Of a DNA stretch of 49,795 nucleotides, positions 8,648-17,985 are shown piece after piece (position 1 is the first letter of the stretch; each line of letters begins with the position of its first letter). The translations under genes and the position numbers were made by a program. The DNA is taken from contig JBGZSM010000041.1 of the NCBI GenBank assembly GCA_041853585.1, positions 1-49,795 of the forward strand, given 5' to 3'. The notes under the pieces are model-generated. The model ran no database searches. It was not told the DNA's origin and saw only the letters and a list, made by a program, of their open reading frames with translations. Source of the DNA: JAUNKE01 sp041853585. Its GTDB lineage: Bacteria; Bacillota; Clostridia; Peptostreptococcales; Filifactoraceae.

Positions 8648-9034
8648 ATGAAAAGTATTTTTAACAACAGCATCAAGTTGACGGAAAAAACCTTGGATTT
8701 TCTTTGGAAAAGACAGGGCATCATCGCAAATAATATTGCCAATCAGGATACTCCGAATTACAAGGCGAAGCTGCTGACCTTTGAAGAAAGTGTTCAAAGT
8801 CAAATCGAGAGTGTCGGCAAGAAGAAAAATGCAAAAAATTACAGCCGAGCGATTGAGCGAATCAATATGGAAGTTGAAGAAAATAATTCAGGCTCCAATC
8901 GAATGGATGGCAACAATGTAAGCCCGGATGCCGAATATGCGGAGCTGGCAAGGACGGGATTACAATATCAATATGCGCTTCGGGCAATCAATGACGAGTT
9001 CATGAGAATACGAAGTGTTATCAAAGGTCAGTAA
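8648..9034 (+). CDS. flgB: Flagellar basal-body rod protein FlgB
   Basis: A 128-residue proximal rod protein. It shows the rod signature ANNIANQDTPNYKAK in the N-terminal third and the C-terminal helix typical of rod and hook proteins. GGGGGAG precedes the ATG. FlgB normally sits directly before flgC, its rod partner, but here the next gene is fliE and flgC lies about 12 kb downstream. Confidence 0.95.
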   Translation: MKSIFNNSIKLTEKTLDFLWKRQGIIANNIANQDTPNYKAKLLTFEESVQSQIESVGKKKNAKNYSRAIERINMEVEENNSGSNRMDGNNVSPDAEYAELARTGLQYQYALRAINDEFMRIRSVIKGQ

Positions 9035-9045
9035 GGAGGCGGACG

Positions 9046-9348
9046 ATGTTTATTAAGCCAATGCATGCGGTGGAGTCAATCGGACAGCTTGACAAAATCG
9101 GAAAAGTGCAGGAGCCGGAAAAAGGCGGCTCGATGTTTGAAGATGTTTTTCGACAGGCGATAGAAAATGTAAAGCAGACGGATAAGGAATTGCAAATGGA
9201 GCAATATCTGCTGGCGAGCGGCCAGAGCGACGATCTTCACAATTTGACGATTGCATCGACTAAAGCCCAACTGTCCATCGATTTGATGGTGCAACTGAGA
9301 AACAAAGCAATGGAAGCATATAATGAGATGATGAGAATAAATCTATAA
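9046..9348 (+). CDS. fliE: Flagellar hook-basal body protein FliE
   Basis: A 100-residue adapter joining the MS ring to the rod. The family C-terminus is visible: LHNLTIASTKAQLSIDLM followed by RNKAMEAYNEMMRI. The ATG has AAGGAGGCGG upstream. It lies between flgB and fliF, the usual position except for the absent flgC. Confidence 0.95.
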   Translation: MFIKPMHAVESIGQLDKIGKVQEPEKGGSMFEDVFRQAIENVKQTDKELQMEQYLLASGQSDDLHNLTIASTKAQLSIDLMVQLRNKAMEAYNEMMRINL

Positions 9349-9369
9349 GTTGACAAGGGGTAGTTAATT

Positions 9370-11031
9370 GTGAATGAAAAGGTCAAGTTTTATTTGGAAA
9401 AAGCAAAGGATGTGCTTGACGGCATCAGTAGCAAACGAAAAAAACAAATCGCAGCGCTGGTTCTGCTGATTGTTTTAATATCGGTCGGTACTGCAGTCTA
9501 TCTCAACAAAGTGGCCTACAATGTTCTATTCACCGGACTGAACGAGCAGGAAGCGAGCGAGATTATCGGGAAGTTACAGTCCAAGGGGGTCAGTTATAAA
9601 TATCAGGATGGTGGAACGATTCTGGTAGATTCCAAAGAAGAAGAGCGCATCAAAGCGGAACTGGTATATGAGGGATATCCCAAAAGCGGATTCACCTACG
9701 ATATATTCAAAAACAATATTGATTTAATGACAACGGATTTTGAAAAAAATAATTACAAATTATTTGAACTTCAAGACCGAATTGGAGCAACCATTCGACT
9801 GTTCGACGGCGTGAAAGATGCGAAGGTGACGATTGCGCTGGGCGAGGATAGACGCTATGTGCTGGATGCCAATCAAAAAACGCAGGCGAGCGCATCGGTT
9901 GTCGTTATTATGAATGACAAGGGCTCTCCGACTCCGGAGCAGGTAAAGGGAATTCAGCGACTGGTTTCCAAAAGTATTCCGCAGCTGGACATTGCGAATG
10001 TGGCGGTGCTGGACGGCGAAGGCAATGATGTTTCGCAAAAAGATTCATTGCAATCGGAGTTGGCAAAACTTCGCTCCGAGTTTGAAACACAGATTGAGAA
10101 CTCGGTCAAGTCAAAGGTCATCAATGTGTTATCACCTTTCTACGGCGAAGACAATGTACGAGTATCGGTAAAAGCGAAAGTGGATATGAACAAAAAAATT
10201 CGCGAAACCATCAACTACTCGTTGCCGGAGCTTCAAAAGGAAGAAAAAGAGCCGAAAGTTCCACAAGCGGAAGGGGAGCAGAATCCGGCGGATGAAGAAA
10301 ATAAAGAAAAGACGAATCTAAGAGGGATTCCATCGCGTGAATCCATCAATCAGGAAGTAACGAGAGACCCGAAACAGCAGGGAGGCGTTGCGGGTACGGA
10401 ATCGAATGCGGATGTGCCGATTTACGGCTCCATCAATATCAACGGAAATGAGCAGCATATCATCAACCAAAACGATATCGACTATCTGGTGAATCAAATC
10501 AAGGAGCAGACACAGGTGGATAGCGGAATCATCGAAGACATGATGATTTCGGTATCGCTCAACACCAACGGCAGTCCGGGAATTGCCAAAGAAGATGTCA
10601 TCAATCTGGTCGGAAATGCGGCAGGGATTGCCAAAGAAAATCAGATGAGTAAAATTACGGTCGTTACCGGCTCATTCTATGACCCGAATACGGAGCAGGT
10701 TGCACCGCCAGAGCCTCAAAGTCCTTTGGACCAGTACAAGATATGGATTATCGGTGGAGTGGCGGCCTTCTTATTCGCCCTTTTGGTGACCATTATCGTA
10801 TCCGTTATTCTTCGCAAAAAGCGTAAAAAGAAATTGGCGGCGCTGCAAGTCGGATCTCAACCGAAAGTGGTTTATGAAAATGAGCCGGAGCCGGAGCAGG
10901 AGATTGTCAGCATTAAAAATGAAAAAACATTGGAGCTTCGAAACAATATTCGAGACTTCGCAATGGACAATCCGGAAATTTCGGCACAGCTACTTCGTTC
11001 ATGGCTAAGAGGGGAGGGTGAGGATGAATAA
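9370..11031 (+). CDS. fliF: Flagellar MS-ring protein FliF
   Basis: A 553-residue ring protein. A membrane segment lies near residues 27-44 and a second near 458-480, enclosing the periplasm-side ring domains; the C-terminal tail is the FliG-binding part. The start is GTG with AAGGGG ten bases upstream. A Glu/Asn/Lys-rich insertion is visible around residues 293-325. The last bases overlap the fliG start by eight. Confidence 0.95.
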   Translation: MNEKVKFYLEKAKDVLDGISSKRKKQIAALVLLIVLISVGTAVYLNKVAYNVLFTGLNEQEASEIIGKLQSKGVSYKYQDGGTILVDSKEEERIKAELVYEGYPKSGFTYDIFKNNIDLMTTDFEKNNYKLFELQDRIGATIRLFDGVKDAKVTIALGEDRRYVLDANQKTQASASVVVIMNDKGSPTPEQVKGIQRLVSKSIPQLDIANVAVLDGEGNDVSQKDSLQSELAKLRSEFETQIENSVKSKVINVLSPFYGEDNVRVSVKAKVDMNKKIRETINYSLPELQKEEKEPKVPQAEGEQNPADEENKEKTNLRGIPSRESINQEVTRDPKQQGGVAGTESNADVPIYGSININGNEQHIINQNDIDYLVNQIKEQTQVDSGIIEDMMISVSLNTNGSPGIAKEDVINLVGNAAGIAKENQMSKITVVTGSFYDPNTEQVAPPEPQSPLDQYKIWIIGGVAAFLFALLVTIIVSVILRKKRKKKLAALQVGSQPKVVYENEPEPEQEIVSIKNEKTLELRNNIRDFAMDNPEISAQLLRSWLRGEGEDE

Positions 11032-12025
11032 GTTATCAGCACCACAAAGAGCAGCGGCGGTCATCGTTTCGCTGGGCGTGGACAAAGCATCCAAAATTTA
11101 TAAATACCTTTCCGAAGACGACATTGAGCAGCTGACTATTGAGATAGCGAAGCTGGGATATGTGTCGGTCGAGGATACCGAAGAGGTGTTGGACGATTTT
11201 TATAAAATGTGTTTGACACAAAAGGTCGTGACCGAAGGCGGAATGGAATATGCAAGAACGGTATTGGAATCCGCTTTTGACGAGCAGACGGCAAATCAGT
11301 TGCTCGATAAAGCGACCAAGAGTTTGAAAATAAAATCCTTCGATTATATTCGAAAAGCGGACAGTAAAAATCTGTTTTCCGTATTGCAACATGAAAGACC
11401 GCAGGTTATTGCACTCGTGCTTTCCTATGTGGATGCGCGCAACACTGCGGCGGTCATTGCAGAATTGCCGGAGACTAAGAAAATCGAGGTTGTCGAGCGA
11501 ATTGCAAAAATGGAAAGCGCATCACCGGAGGCAATTAAAATTGTTGAAAGTGAATTGAAGAAGCGATTCTCATCGGTGCTGACATCGGATTACACAAGAA
11601 TCGGCGGAATAGACTTTATCGCGGATGTAATGAACAATATCGACCGAAGCAACGAGCGATTTATCTTCGATGAATTGGGAGAACGGGATCACGAATTGGC
11701 GGATACGATTCGAAAAAAGATGTTCGTATTCGAAGACATCATCAACTTGGACGCACGCTCCATTCAGATATTTGTTCGAGAGTGCGAAGTCAAGGATTTG
11801 GTATATGCACTCAAAGGCTCCAATCCGGAAGTCAACGCGCTTATCTTTGCCAATATGTCCAGTCGAATGGCGGATAATATCAAAGACGAGCTGGAAATTA
11901 CAACCAATTTGCGCCTGAAAGATGTCGAAGAGGCACAACAGCGTGTGGTAGCGGTTATCCGACGATTGGAAGAAGAAGGACAGATTGTGATTTCCAAAGG
12001 TGGAAAGGACGATATCATTGTTTAA
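11024..12025 (+). CDS. fliG: Flagellar motor switch protein FliG
   Basis: A 333-residue C-ring protein that couples the stator to rotation. The motif ERPQVIALVLSYV of the middle domain and the charged C-terminal domain with RDHELADTIRKKMFVFEDI are typical. The frame can be extended to a GTG at 11018, but I start at the ATG at 11024 because GGGGAGGGTGAGG lies just before it. It overlaps fliF by eight bases and fliH by eight bases. Confidence 0.95.
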   Translation: MNKLSAPQRAAAVIVSLGVDKASKIYKYLSEDDIEQLTIEIAKLGYVSVEDTEEVLDDFYKMCLTQKVVTEGGMEYARTVLESAFDEQTANQLLDKATKSLKIKSFDYIRKADSKNLFSVLQHERPQVIALVLSYVDARNTAAVIAELPETKKIEVVERIAKMESASPEAIKIVESELKKRFSSVLTSDYTRIGGIDFIADVMNNIDRSNERFIFDELGERDHELADTIRKKMFVFEDIINLDARSIQIFVRECEVKDLVYALKGSNPEVNALIFANMSSRMADNIKDELEITTNLRLKDVEEAQQRVVAVIRRLEEEGQIVISKGGKDDIIV

Positions 12026-12788
12026 TCTGATAAAAAAAGCAAATACCGACGCCCATATCATCAGCTATGATGTGTTACAAGGTTTTGACGACTTTGAAGA
12101 AAATGTCGAAGTAGAAGAAACCGAAGAATATGATATGGAAGAGCTCTCCGAGAAGAAGCAAAGATTGCTGGATGAAATTCAAAAATTGGAGGAGCAGGCG
12201 GAAATGATTTTGCAGGATGCCGAGACGGTGGCACAGGAGCTCAAGGAAGAAGCGAGTAAGCAAGGTTATGAAGCGGGTTATCAAAAAGGATACAGCGACG
12301 GATCGGATAAAGGATTTGAAGAAGCCTTGCAGGAAGGAACGAGACAGGTTCGACGAGAGAGCAACGAGCTTTTGAACGATTTGAAAAAAATCATTGAGCA
12401 TACCGAAGAGAAAAAGCAGGACATTCTCAATCGATACCAGGAGGATTTGAAAGACATCGCCGTTTCGGTAGCGGAAAAAGTCGTTCATGTCAGCCTCAAA
12501 TCGAGCGGCGATATCATCAAACGAATGATACTTTCGGCGACGGAAGGAATGCAGAGCAGAGAATGGGCGAAAATCTATATTTCAAAAACGGATTCACAGC
12601 TTATGGTGCAAGGTGATACCAACTTGTTGGAAGAGATTTCCTATCTGTCCGACCATATCAAAATTATTGTAATGGAAGGCGAAGTTGCGGGAACCTGCAT
12701 TATCGAATTGCCGGATAAGGTGCTCGATGCAAGTGCGAACACACAGATTGCAAACATTCGAGAAATTCTAAGCTCCGGACGAATTTAG
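12018..12788 (+). CDS. fliH: Flagellar export assembly protein FliH
   Basis: A 256-residue regulator of the export ATPase FliI. The long charged coiled coil (about residues 40-150) contains Gly-repeat turns (YEAGYQKGYSDGSDKGFEE), characteristic of FliH, followed by a conserved C-terminal domain. I use TTG at 12018: GGAAAGGA lies eight bases upstream, and it gives the plausible start MFNLIKK. A longer GTG start at 12000 would lie within that ribosome site. It overlaps fliG by eight bases. Confidence 0.88.
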   Translation: MFNLIKKANTDAHIISYDVLQGFDDFEENVEVEETEEYDMEELSEKKQRLLDEIQKLEEQAEMILQDAETVAQELKEEASKQGYEAGYQKGYSDGSDKGFEEALQEGTRQVRRESNELLNDLKKIIEHTEEKKQDILNRYQEDLKDIAVSVAEKVVHVSLKSSGDIIKRMILSATEGMQSREWAKIYISKTDSQLMVQGDTNLLEEISYLSDHIKIIVMEGEVAGTCIIELPDKVLDASANTQIANIREILSSGRI

Positions 12789-12795
12789 GTGCATT

Positions 12796-14100
12796 ATGTA
12801 TAAAGATATCATCAAACGAATTGCCAATATCGAAACCGTTAGTCATATCGGGAAAATCGAAAACATCGTCGGCATGGCGATTGAGGCATCGGGCGACAAA
12901 GCGACCATCGGCGACATCGGAATGATTTATTCCGAGAGTATGGACAAACATATTCCCGCCGAAGTCGTCGGATTTAAAGAAAATAAAATTCTGCTGATGC
13001 CATACGAAAATATCAGCGGAATTTCATCCGGAAGCTTTATTCGAAATACCGGAAACCGATTGAAAATCCCGGTCGGAGAAGGGCTGAAAGGAAAAGTGAT
13101 TGATGCGATGGGAAATCCCATCGATGTCGGGGTGAGCTTCAAGGCGGAAGGACATCGCTATGTAGATAGCAAATATACCAATCCGCTGACCCGACCGCCC
13201 ATCCAGGAAAAATTGGAATTCGGAGTCAAAGCCATCGACGGCATTTTGACCATCGGAAAAGGACAGAGGGTTGGAATTTTTGCAGGCTCCGGAGTTGGAA
13301 AAAGTACACTTTTGGGAATGATTGCCAAAAATGTAAAAGCGGACATCAATGTGATTGCACTCGTCGGAGAGCGGGGGCGTGAGGTTCGGGAATTTATTGA
13401 AAAGGACTTAGGGCCTGAAGGTTTGGCGAGGTCGATACTCGTGGTAGCGACATCCGACCAGCCGGCGATGCTTCGGCTCAAATGCCCGATGGTTGCAACC
13501 GCGATTGCCGAATATTTCAAAGACCAAGGCAAAGATGTTCTTCTGATGATGGACTCGCTCACCCGATTTGCGATGGCGCAGCGAGAGATCGGATTGGCGA
13601 TTGGCGAGCCGCCGATTGCGCGAGGATATACTCCTTCCATCTATGCGGAAATGCCGAAGCTTTTGGAGCGCTCGGGGAAATTTGAAAACGGCTCCATCAC
13701 CGGCGTATATACGGTCTTGGTTGAGGGGGATGACACCAATGAGCCGATTGCCGACATCGTTCGAGGAATACTTGACGGACATATCGTTTTGTCAAGACGA
13801 TTGGCGAATGAAAATCACTTCCCGGCAATTGACATCAACGCGAGCATATCGCGATTGATGAGCACCATCGCCGACAAAGAGCATCAGATGCTCGCATCCA
13901 GACTGAGAGACATCTCATCCATTTATGAAAAGAATTTGGATTTGATTTCCATCGGAGCCTACAAATCCGGCAGCAATCCGAAATTGGATGATGCCATTTC
14001 AAAAATTGATAAAATCAACAGCTTTTTAAAGCAAGGGGTCAGCGAGAGTTTTACGATGCAGCAGACGCTCGAAATGCTCGCTGATATTTTAGGGGATTAG
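12796..14100 (+). CDS. fliI: Flagellum-specific ATP synthase FliI
   Basis: A 434-residue export ATPase of the F1-beta-like family. Walker A is GSGVGKST at 164-171, and the Walker B region is DVLLMMDSLTRFAMAQREI. The family's ERGREVREFIE segment is intact. The length is normal. It lies seven bases after fliH and precedes fliJ, its partner at the export gate. Confidence 0.97.
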   Translation: MYKDIIKRIANIETVSHIGKIENIVGMAIEASGDKATIGDIGMIYSESMDKHIPAEVVGFKENKILLMPYENISGISSGSFIRNTGNRLKIPVGEGLKGKVIDAMGNPIDVGVSFKAEGHRYVDSKYTNPLTRPPIQEKLEFGVKAIDGILTIGKGQRVGIFAGSGVGKSTLLGMIAKNVKADINVIALVGERGREVREFIEKDLGPEGLARSILVVATSDQPAMLRLKCPMVATAIAEYFKDQGKDVLLMMDSLTRFAMAQREIGLAIGEPPIARGYTPSIYAEMPKLLERSGKFENGSITGVYTVLVEGDDTNEPIADIVRGILDGHIVLSRRLANENHFPAIDINASISRLMSTIADKEHQMLASRLRDISSIYEKNLDLISIGAYKSGSNPKLDDAISKIDKINSFLKQGVSESFTMQQTLEMLADILGD

Positions 14101-14143
14101 AATTATATATTAGTTATGATTAAATCATAGAATGGGGATAAAA

Positions 14144-14584
14144 ATGAAAAAGTTTATTTTTCCGTTGGACACCGTACTCGGATATAAAGAAAGAATACTC
14201 GACAGCAAACAGGGCGAGCATGGAAAAGCAATCAATGCGGTGAAGGAGCAGGAAGAGATCATCGTCAAATTGCAAAAAGAGTTCAGCGAATGCAATGTAA
14301 AATTCAGAGAAAGAAGCATTCACGGCTTGACGGCGATAGAGGCAATCGGATTTGAATCGTATATGAAATTTTTAGGGGAGCGAATCAAAAAAGAAAATGA
14401 CCGATTGGACGAGCTGAAAAAATTTGAAGAACTCAAACGCTCCGAAGTAGTTGAAGCGAAGATGGAAACTTCCACAATCGAAAGGCTTAAAGAAAAGAAG
14501 CAAAAAGAATACAGCAAATTGGAGCAAAAAAGCCAAGAGCTATTTATTGAGGAATTTGTTTCAAACAAAATGCTCTCAAATTAA
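14144..14584 (+). CDS. fliJ: Flagellar export protein FliJ
   Basis: A 146-residue, almost entirely helical coiled-coil protein rich in Glu, Lys and Gln; it acts as the central stalk of the FliI ring and as an export chaperone. The ATG at 14144 has GGGG six bases upstream and gives the family-like start MKKFIFPLDTVLGYKE. A longer start at 14132 lacks a ribosome site. It is assigned from composition and position between fliI and fliK. Confidence 0.85.
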   Translation: MKKFIFPLDTVLGYKERILDSKQGEHGKAINAVKEQEEIIVKLQKEFSECNVKFRERSIHGLTAIEAIGFESYMKFLGERIKKENDRLDELKKFEELKRSEVVEAKMETSTIERLKEKKQKEYSKLEQKSQELFIEEFVSNKMLSN

Positions 14585-14613
14585 TAGAAAGTTGATTGAA
14601 AGGAGGTGAGAAG

Positions 14614-15825
14614 ATGAAGATAACGGACAAAATGATGAATCTGCAGACGCAAAACAAAACGGTTAGCAGGGAAGCAAACACGAAGTTTAGGGATATGATG
14701 CAGGCGATTGAAGCAGGCAGGGAAGCAAATGTAGGACGCAAGGATGCAACCAAAGAAATGAGCAAGGATGCAAAGGGCAAGGATGCCGAAGTCAGGGACG
14801 ACGATTTGAAAATGGACAAGGAAGTCGAGAGCAAGGATGCGACTATTAAGGATGCGAATGTAGACAGGGAAGTCGAGAGCAAGGATGCGGACAAGGAAGT
14901 CAAGGTCAAGGACGACAAAATAGACAAGGAAGTCATTTCATTGAGCAAGGATGCGACTATCAAGGAAAAGAAATTGGACAGGGAAGTCAAAAGCAAGGAT
15001 GCGGACAAGGAAGTTGTGGTCAAGGATGACAAATTGCACAGGGAAGTGAAAACCGAGGATGAAAATGTAGACAGGGAAGTCGTGCCAATCGTAACAGGCT
15101 GGCAGATGGCACAGAGTCAAATGACGCAAGGAAGCGAGCGCAAGGAAGCGGCGGCAAAGCATGAGCGAATTGCAAGCGATACCGATTTACAAAAGAAGCT
15201 TGACAATGCACTGATGTTGAAACCGGAAATCAAGACGATAAGCAAGGAAGCGAGTATTGCTGATTTGAAAAAGGAAATCAAAGCAGCGACGGGCAAGGAA
15301 GTCGAAATCACTTTTGAAAAGGAATTCAAAAAAGAAATTTATCAGCCGATCATATCACCGCAAGGAAGCGAAATGCCGGAAACTGAAAAAATTTATATCA
15401 AAGTAGCGGAGCCGGAGCAGTTGGCGCCGAAATTGGTCGAGGAGCTGAATGAGAAAATTCAAATCATCCAAACCGATGAAAAAAGCTATGAGATTGAGCT
15501 TGACCCGAAAAATTTGGGAAAAATTTTGGTCAAGATAAGTTTCAACAAAGGCGAGACCGCACTGGAGATGCATTTCAGCAGCAAAAAAACGATGGAGCTG
15601 ATGGAAAAGCACATCGAGCATCTGAGTGAAAATATCCAAGGTGTCAAAACGACGAGTGTCAATATGCAGCTCGCCGAGCAGGGAAGCGATGATTATTTGC
15701 AGCAGCAGGGAAGCGAAGGTCAGGGAAGACAGCAGAATAATCAAAAACAGGAACAAAGAAAAAGCGATGAATTCATCCATCAGATGAAACAGACTTTGAA
15801 AGAACAAGGTTTTGCGATTGGATAA
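14614..15825 (+). CDS. fliK: Flagellar hook-length control protein FliK
   Basis: A 403-residue protein. The C-terminal part (from about 265) is the FliK domain: ELDPKNLGKILVKISFNKGE, followed by a Gln-rich tail. This domain switches export specificity when the hook is complete. The N-terminal half is a low-complexity ruler region rich in Lys, Asp, Glu and Val, and includes a 36 to 38 residue internal repeat (see the repeat entry). The ATG at 14614 follows AAGGAGGTGAGAAG; a TTG eighteen bases earlier would sit at the ribosome site itself. Confidence 0.88.
   Translation: MKITDKMMNLQTQNKTVSREANTKFRDMMQAIEAGREANVGRKDATKEMSKDAKGKDAEVRDDDLKMDKEVESKDATIKDANVDREVESKDADKEVKVKDDKIDKEVISLSKDATIKEKKLDREVKSKDADKEVVVKDDKLHREVKTEDENVDREVVPIVTGWQMAQSQMTQGSERKEAAAKHERIASDTDLQKKLDNALMLKPEIKTISKEASIADLKKEIKAATGKEVEITFEKEFKKEIYQPIISPQGSEMPETEKIYIKVAEPEQLAPKLVEELNEKIQIIQTDEKSYEIELDPKNLGKILVKISFNKGETALEMHFSSKKTMELMEKHIEHLSENIQGVKTTSVNMQLAEQGSDDYLQQQGSEGQGRQQNNQKQEQRKSDEFIHQMKQTLKEQGFAIG
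14815..15084 (+). repeat. Imperfect internal tandem repeat in fliK
   Basis: Unit A is 14815-14922 (36 codons), unit B 14923-15036 (38 codons), and a partial unit C runs 15037-15084. Both full units follow the pattern DKEV..SKDATIK...DREV.SKDADKEV.VKDDK. All indels between units are multiples of three, so the frame is kept. It lies in the part of FliK that sets hook length. Confidence 0.85.
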
Positions 15826-15842
15826 TTCAGGAAAGGAGAACT

Positions 15843-16574
15843 ATGGCAGTAGAATTGATGGGCAACTATGGGAAAGATTATGCGAAAACATCCGAAGTCG
15901 GAAAGATAAAACAAAACAGCAAATCGAATACCAAGACGACGCTCGAGCTCAATGACTTTTTAAAATTGATGGCGGCGCAGCTCAGAAATCAGGATATGAA
16001 CAGTCCGCTCAACGAATCCGAAATGATGGCACAGATGGCACAGATGGCGACCATGCAAGCGATGACGACGATGACGGATGTAGCGGCAACCACATACAGC
16101 GCTTCGTTGGTGGGAAAGGAAGTTACGCTTGCGCAGATTGATGAGGACAACAAAGTTCAACAATTGATCGGGAAGGTAACGGGAGCCGGACTATATAATG
16201 GAAAGCAAGTGATTTTCGTCGGAGGAAAAAGCTATAATCTAAGTCAAATTATGGCGGTCGGTGAATTACCGGATTCTGAAAATGCAATTCGCGTGGACGA
16301 AAAAGGAAATGAAATCAAAGGCGGGAAAAAAACAAGCGGAGAAATTGGCTCAAAAACCGCACATTTGGGAGAAAATGGACCGAAACCGATATCGGATTTG
16401 GAAAGAAAATTGGGATATAATCCGTTTGCTCCGCTTGGAGAAGAAAACGGAGAGAACAAATTGCCGGAGAATAGAGTGGAGAATAAACCGCCGGTAGATG
16501 GTTTCAATCAAGCAGGGGGTAAGCCGGAGACAGAGGGGAATATCGTCGAAGGAAGTGATACCGTTGAAAATTAA
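15843..16574 (+). CDS. flgD: Flagellar hook capping protein FlgD
   Basis: A 243-residue hook scaffold. The conserved N-terminal region is clear: LNDFLKLMAAQLRNQDMNSP, then MAQMAQMATMQAMTTM. After about residue 145 it becomes a hydrophilic, Glu/Asn/Gly/Pro-rich tail with no recognisable hook-cap fold. AAGGAGAACT precedes the ATG. The stop overlaps the next gene's TTG start by 11 bases. Confidence 0.92.
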   Translation: MAVELMGNYGKDYAKTSEVGKIKQNSKSNTKTTLELNDFLKLMAAQLRNQDMNSPLNESEMMAQMAQMATMQAMTTMTDVAATTYSASLVGKEVTLAQIDEDNKVQQLIGKVTGAGLYNGKQVIFVGGKSYNLSQIMAVGELPDSENAIRVDEKGNEIKGGKKTSGEIGSKTAHLGENGPKPISDLERKLGYNPFAPLGEENGENKLPENRVENKPPVDGFNQAGGKPETEGNIVEGSDTVEN

Positions 16575-16935
16575 CCAGATGCAAATTAACGCACTGAATA
16601 ATCATCAAATTCAAAACCGAATTCTTCAGCAAAACAAAGAGAACAGTTTTTCAAAAATATTAAATGAGAAATTGGAGAACAAGGAAGTTCGCTTCTCAAA
16701 ACATGCGATGGAGCGCGCTGCGGAAAGAGGAATTCCGATTGAAAACAGCTTGGTGCGTGATATCAGTTCGGCCGTTGACAAAGCGAGAGCGAAGGGGATT
16801 AAAGATGTTGTCGTTATCGGCAAGCAAGGCGCTTTTGTCGTCAATGTGACCAACAGCACAGTGATAACCTCCATGGATACCATGGAAATGAAAAATAATA
16901 TTTTTACAAATATAGATGGAGCTGTCATGATATAG
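16564..16935 (+). CDS. Flagellar operon protein, TIGR02530 family
   Basis: A small (123-residue) protein of unknown biochemical role that lies between flgD and flgE in many Clostridia. The recognisable part is VRFSKHAMERAAERGI with a helical continuation and GIKDVVVIGKQGAFVVNVTNSTVIT. The frame opens earlier, inside flgD, but the TTG at 16564 has AAGGAAG eight bases upstream and gives MKINQMQIN, a family-like start. An ATG at 16579 is the alternative. It overlaps flgD by 11 bases. Confidence 0.8.
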   Translation: MKINQMQINALNNHQIQNRILQQNKENSFSKILNEKLENKEVRFSKHAMERAAERGIPIENSLVRDISSAVDKARAKGIKDVVVIGKQGAFVVNVTNSTVITSMDTMEMKNNIFTNIDGAVMI

Positions 16936-16956
16936 CTGGACCGCAAAGGAGGCTAT

Positions 16957-16980
16957 GGAGTGTGCGGACCGGTACGCTCC
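16957..16980 (+). other. Hairpin in the gap before flgE
   Basis: GGAGTGTGC pairs with GTACGCTCC (nine pairs including two G-T wobbles) around GGACCG. No T-run follows, so it is not a terminator. It lies between the TIGR02530 stop and the flgE ribosome site; an mRNA processing or stability role is possible. Confidence 0.6.
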
Positions 16981-17005
16981 ACCTAAGACAGCAGAGAGGG
17001 ATAAT

Positions 17006-17944
17006 ATGATTAAATCAATGTTTTCCGGAGTATCCGGATTAAGATCGCATCAATCAAAAATGGATGTAATCGGTAACAATATCGCGAATGTAAACACCTA
17101 TGGATTTAAAGCGGCAAGAGCGACTTTCAAAGAATCCATTTATCAAACAATGTCAGGTTCCAGCAACGGTTCCAAGACATTCGGAGGAAAGAATGCATCT
17201 CAGGTCGGATACGGCTCACAGATTGCATCGGTAGATTTGCTCTTTACGGCAGGATCTTATGCACCGACCGATTCACCGACGGATGTGATGATTGACGGTC
17301 AAGGACTTTTCATGGTCGGTAAAAAAGATACTGCGGGCGCTGCAGGTCATGTAAAGAATGCAACCGACAACGATAAGGGTGAAATCGACAAATTGTTCTT
17401 GTCCAGAGTGGGAGATTTTAAATTGGATGGAGAAGGCTACCTGGTAGATTCCAACGGATATGTCGTTTACGGATTTGTCAATGACAATACGGGAACCGAT
17501 CCGTTCAATCCAAATGTAGAGCAGCTGAAGCCGATTCGAATTCAAAACAAAAACGGAACTTATGATGCGGATGCGACGGAGCGATTGAATGTGGCGAGCA
17601 TCAGTATCGACAGCAACGGTAGTGTTCTCGGAATCGATGCAACCACCAACAAGTCGGTAGTTATCGGTAAGATTGCAATTGCGAATGTGCCGAATGCCAA
17701 TGCGCTTGAAAAAAGCCAAGGACCATACTATAAGGCATTGAAGAATGTCGGAAAAGTAAGAGCTTTTGAAGCGGGTCAAGGCGGAACCGGACAGGTGATG
17801 TCCAACGGCTTGGAGATGGCGAATGTAGATTTGGCAAGAGAGTTTTCGGACATGATTACTACGCAAAGAGGTTTCCAAGCAAATACGAGAATTATCACCG
17901 TATCGGACCAAATGCTTGAAGAAATTATGTCTATCAAGAGATAA
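17006..17944 (+). CDS. flgE: Flagellar hook protein FlgE
   Basis: A 312-residue hook protein. The N-terminal signature MFSGVSGLRSHQSKMDVIGN is followed by NNIANVNTYGFK, and the C-terminal LAREFSDMITTQRGFQANTR closes the helical pair. The frame extends to 16955, but the ATG at 17006 has GAGAGGG five bases upstream and gives the family-like start; the longer frame would read through the 16957-16980 hairpin. The next genes are flbD and motA. Confidence 0.94.
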   Translation: MIKSMFSGVSGLRSHQSKMDVIGNNIANVNTYGFKAARATFKESIYQTMSGSSNGSKTFGGKNASQVGYGSQIASVDLLFTAGSYAPTDSPTDVMIDGQGLFMVGKKDTAGAAGHVKNATDNDKGEIDKLFLSRVGDFKLDGEGYLVDSNGYVVYGFVNDNTGTDPFNPNVEQLKPIRIQNKNGTYDADATERLNVASISIDSNGSVLGIDATTNKSVVIGKIAIANVPNANALEKSQGPYYKALKNVGKVRAFEAGQGGTGQVMSNGLEMANVDLAREFSDMITTQRGFQANTRIITVSDQMLEEIMSIKR

Positions 17945-17947
17945 CAA

Positions 17948-17967
17948 AAGGGAGAGCAATCTCCCTT
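17948..17967 (+). other. GNRA-loop hairpin between flgE and flbD
   Basis: A perfect eight-base stem AAGGGAGA/TCTCCCTT with the tetraloop GCAA, right after the flgE stop. It lacks a T-run and lies inside the operon, so it is more likely an mRNA stabiliser or processing site than a terminator. Confidence 0.7.
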
Positions 17968-17985
17968 GATGGAAAGGGGAAAGAA

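Noticed and set aside
11570..12488. Long minus-strand frames opposite fliG and fliH
   Set aside because: They are shadows of the plus-strand coding periodicity and lack ribosome sites and family features.
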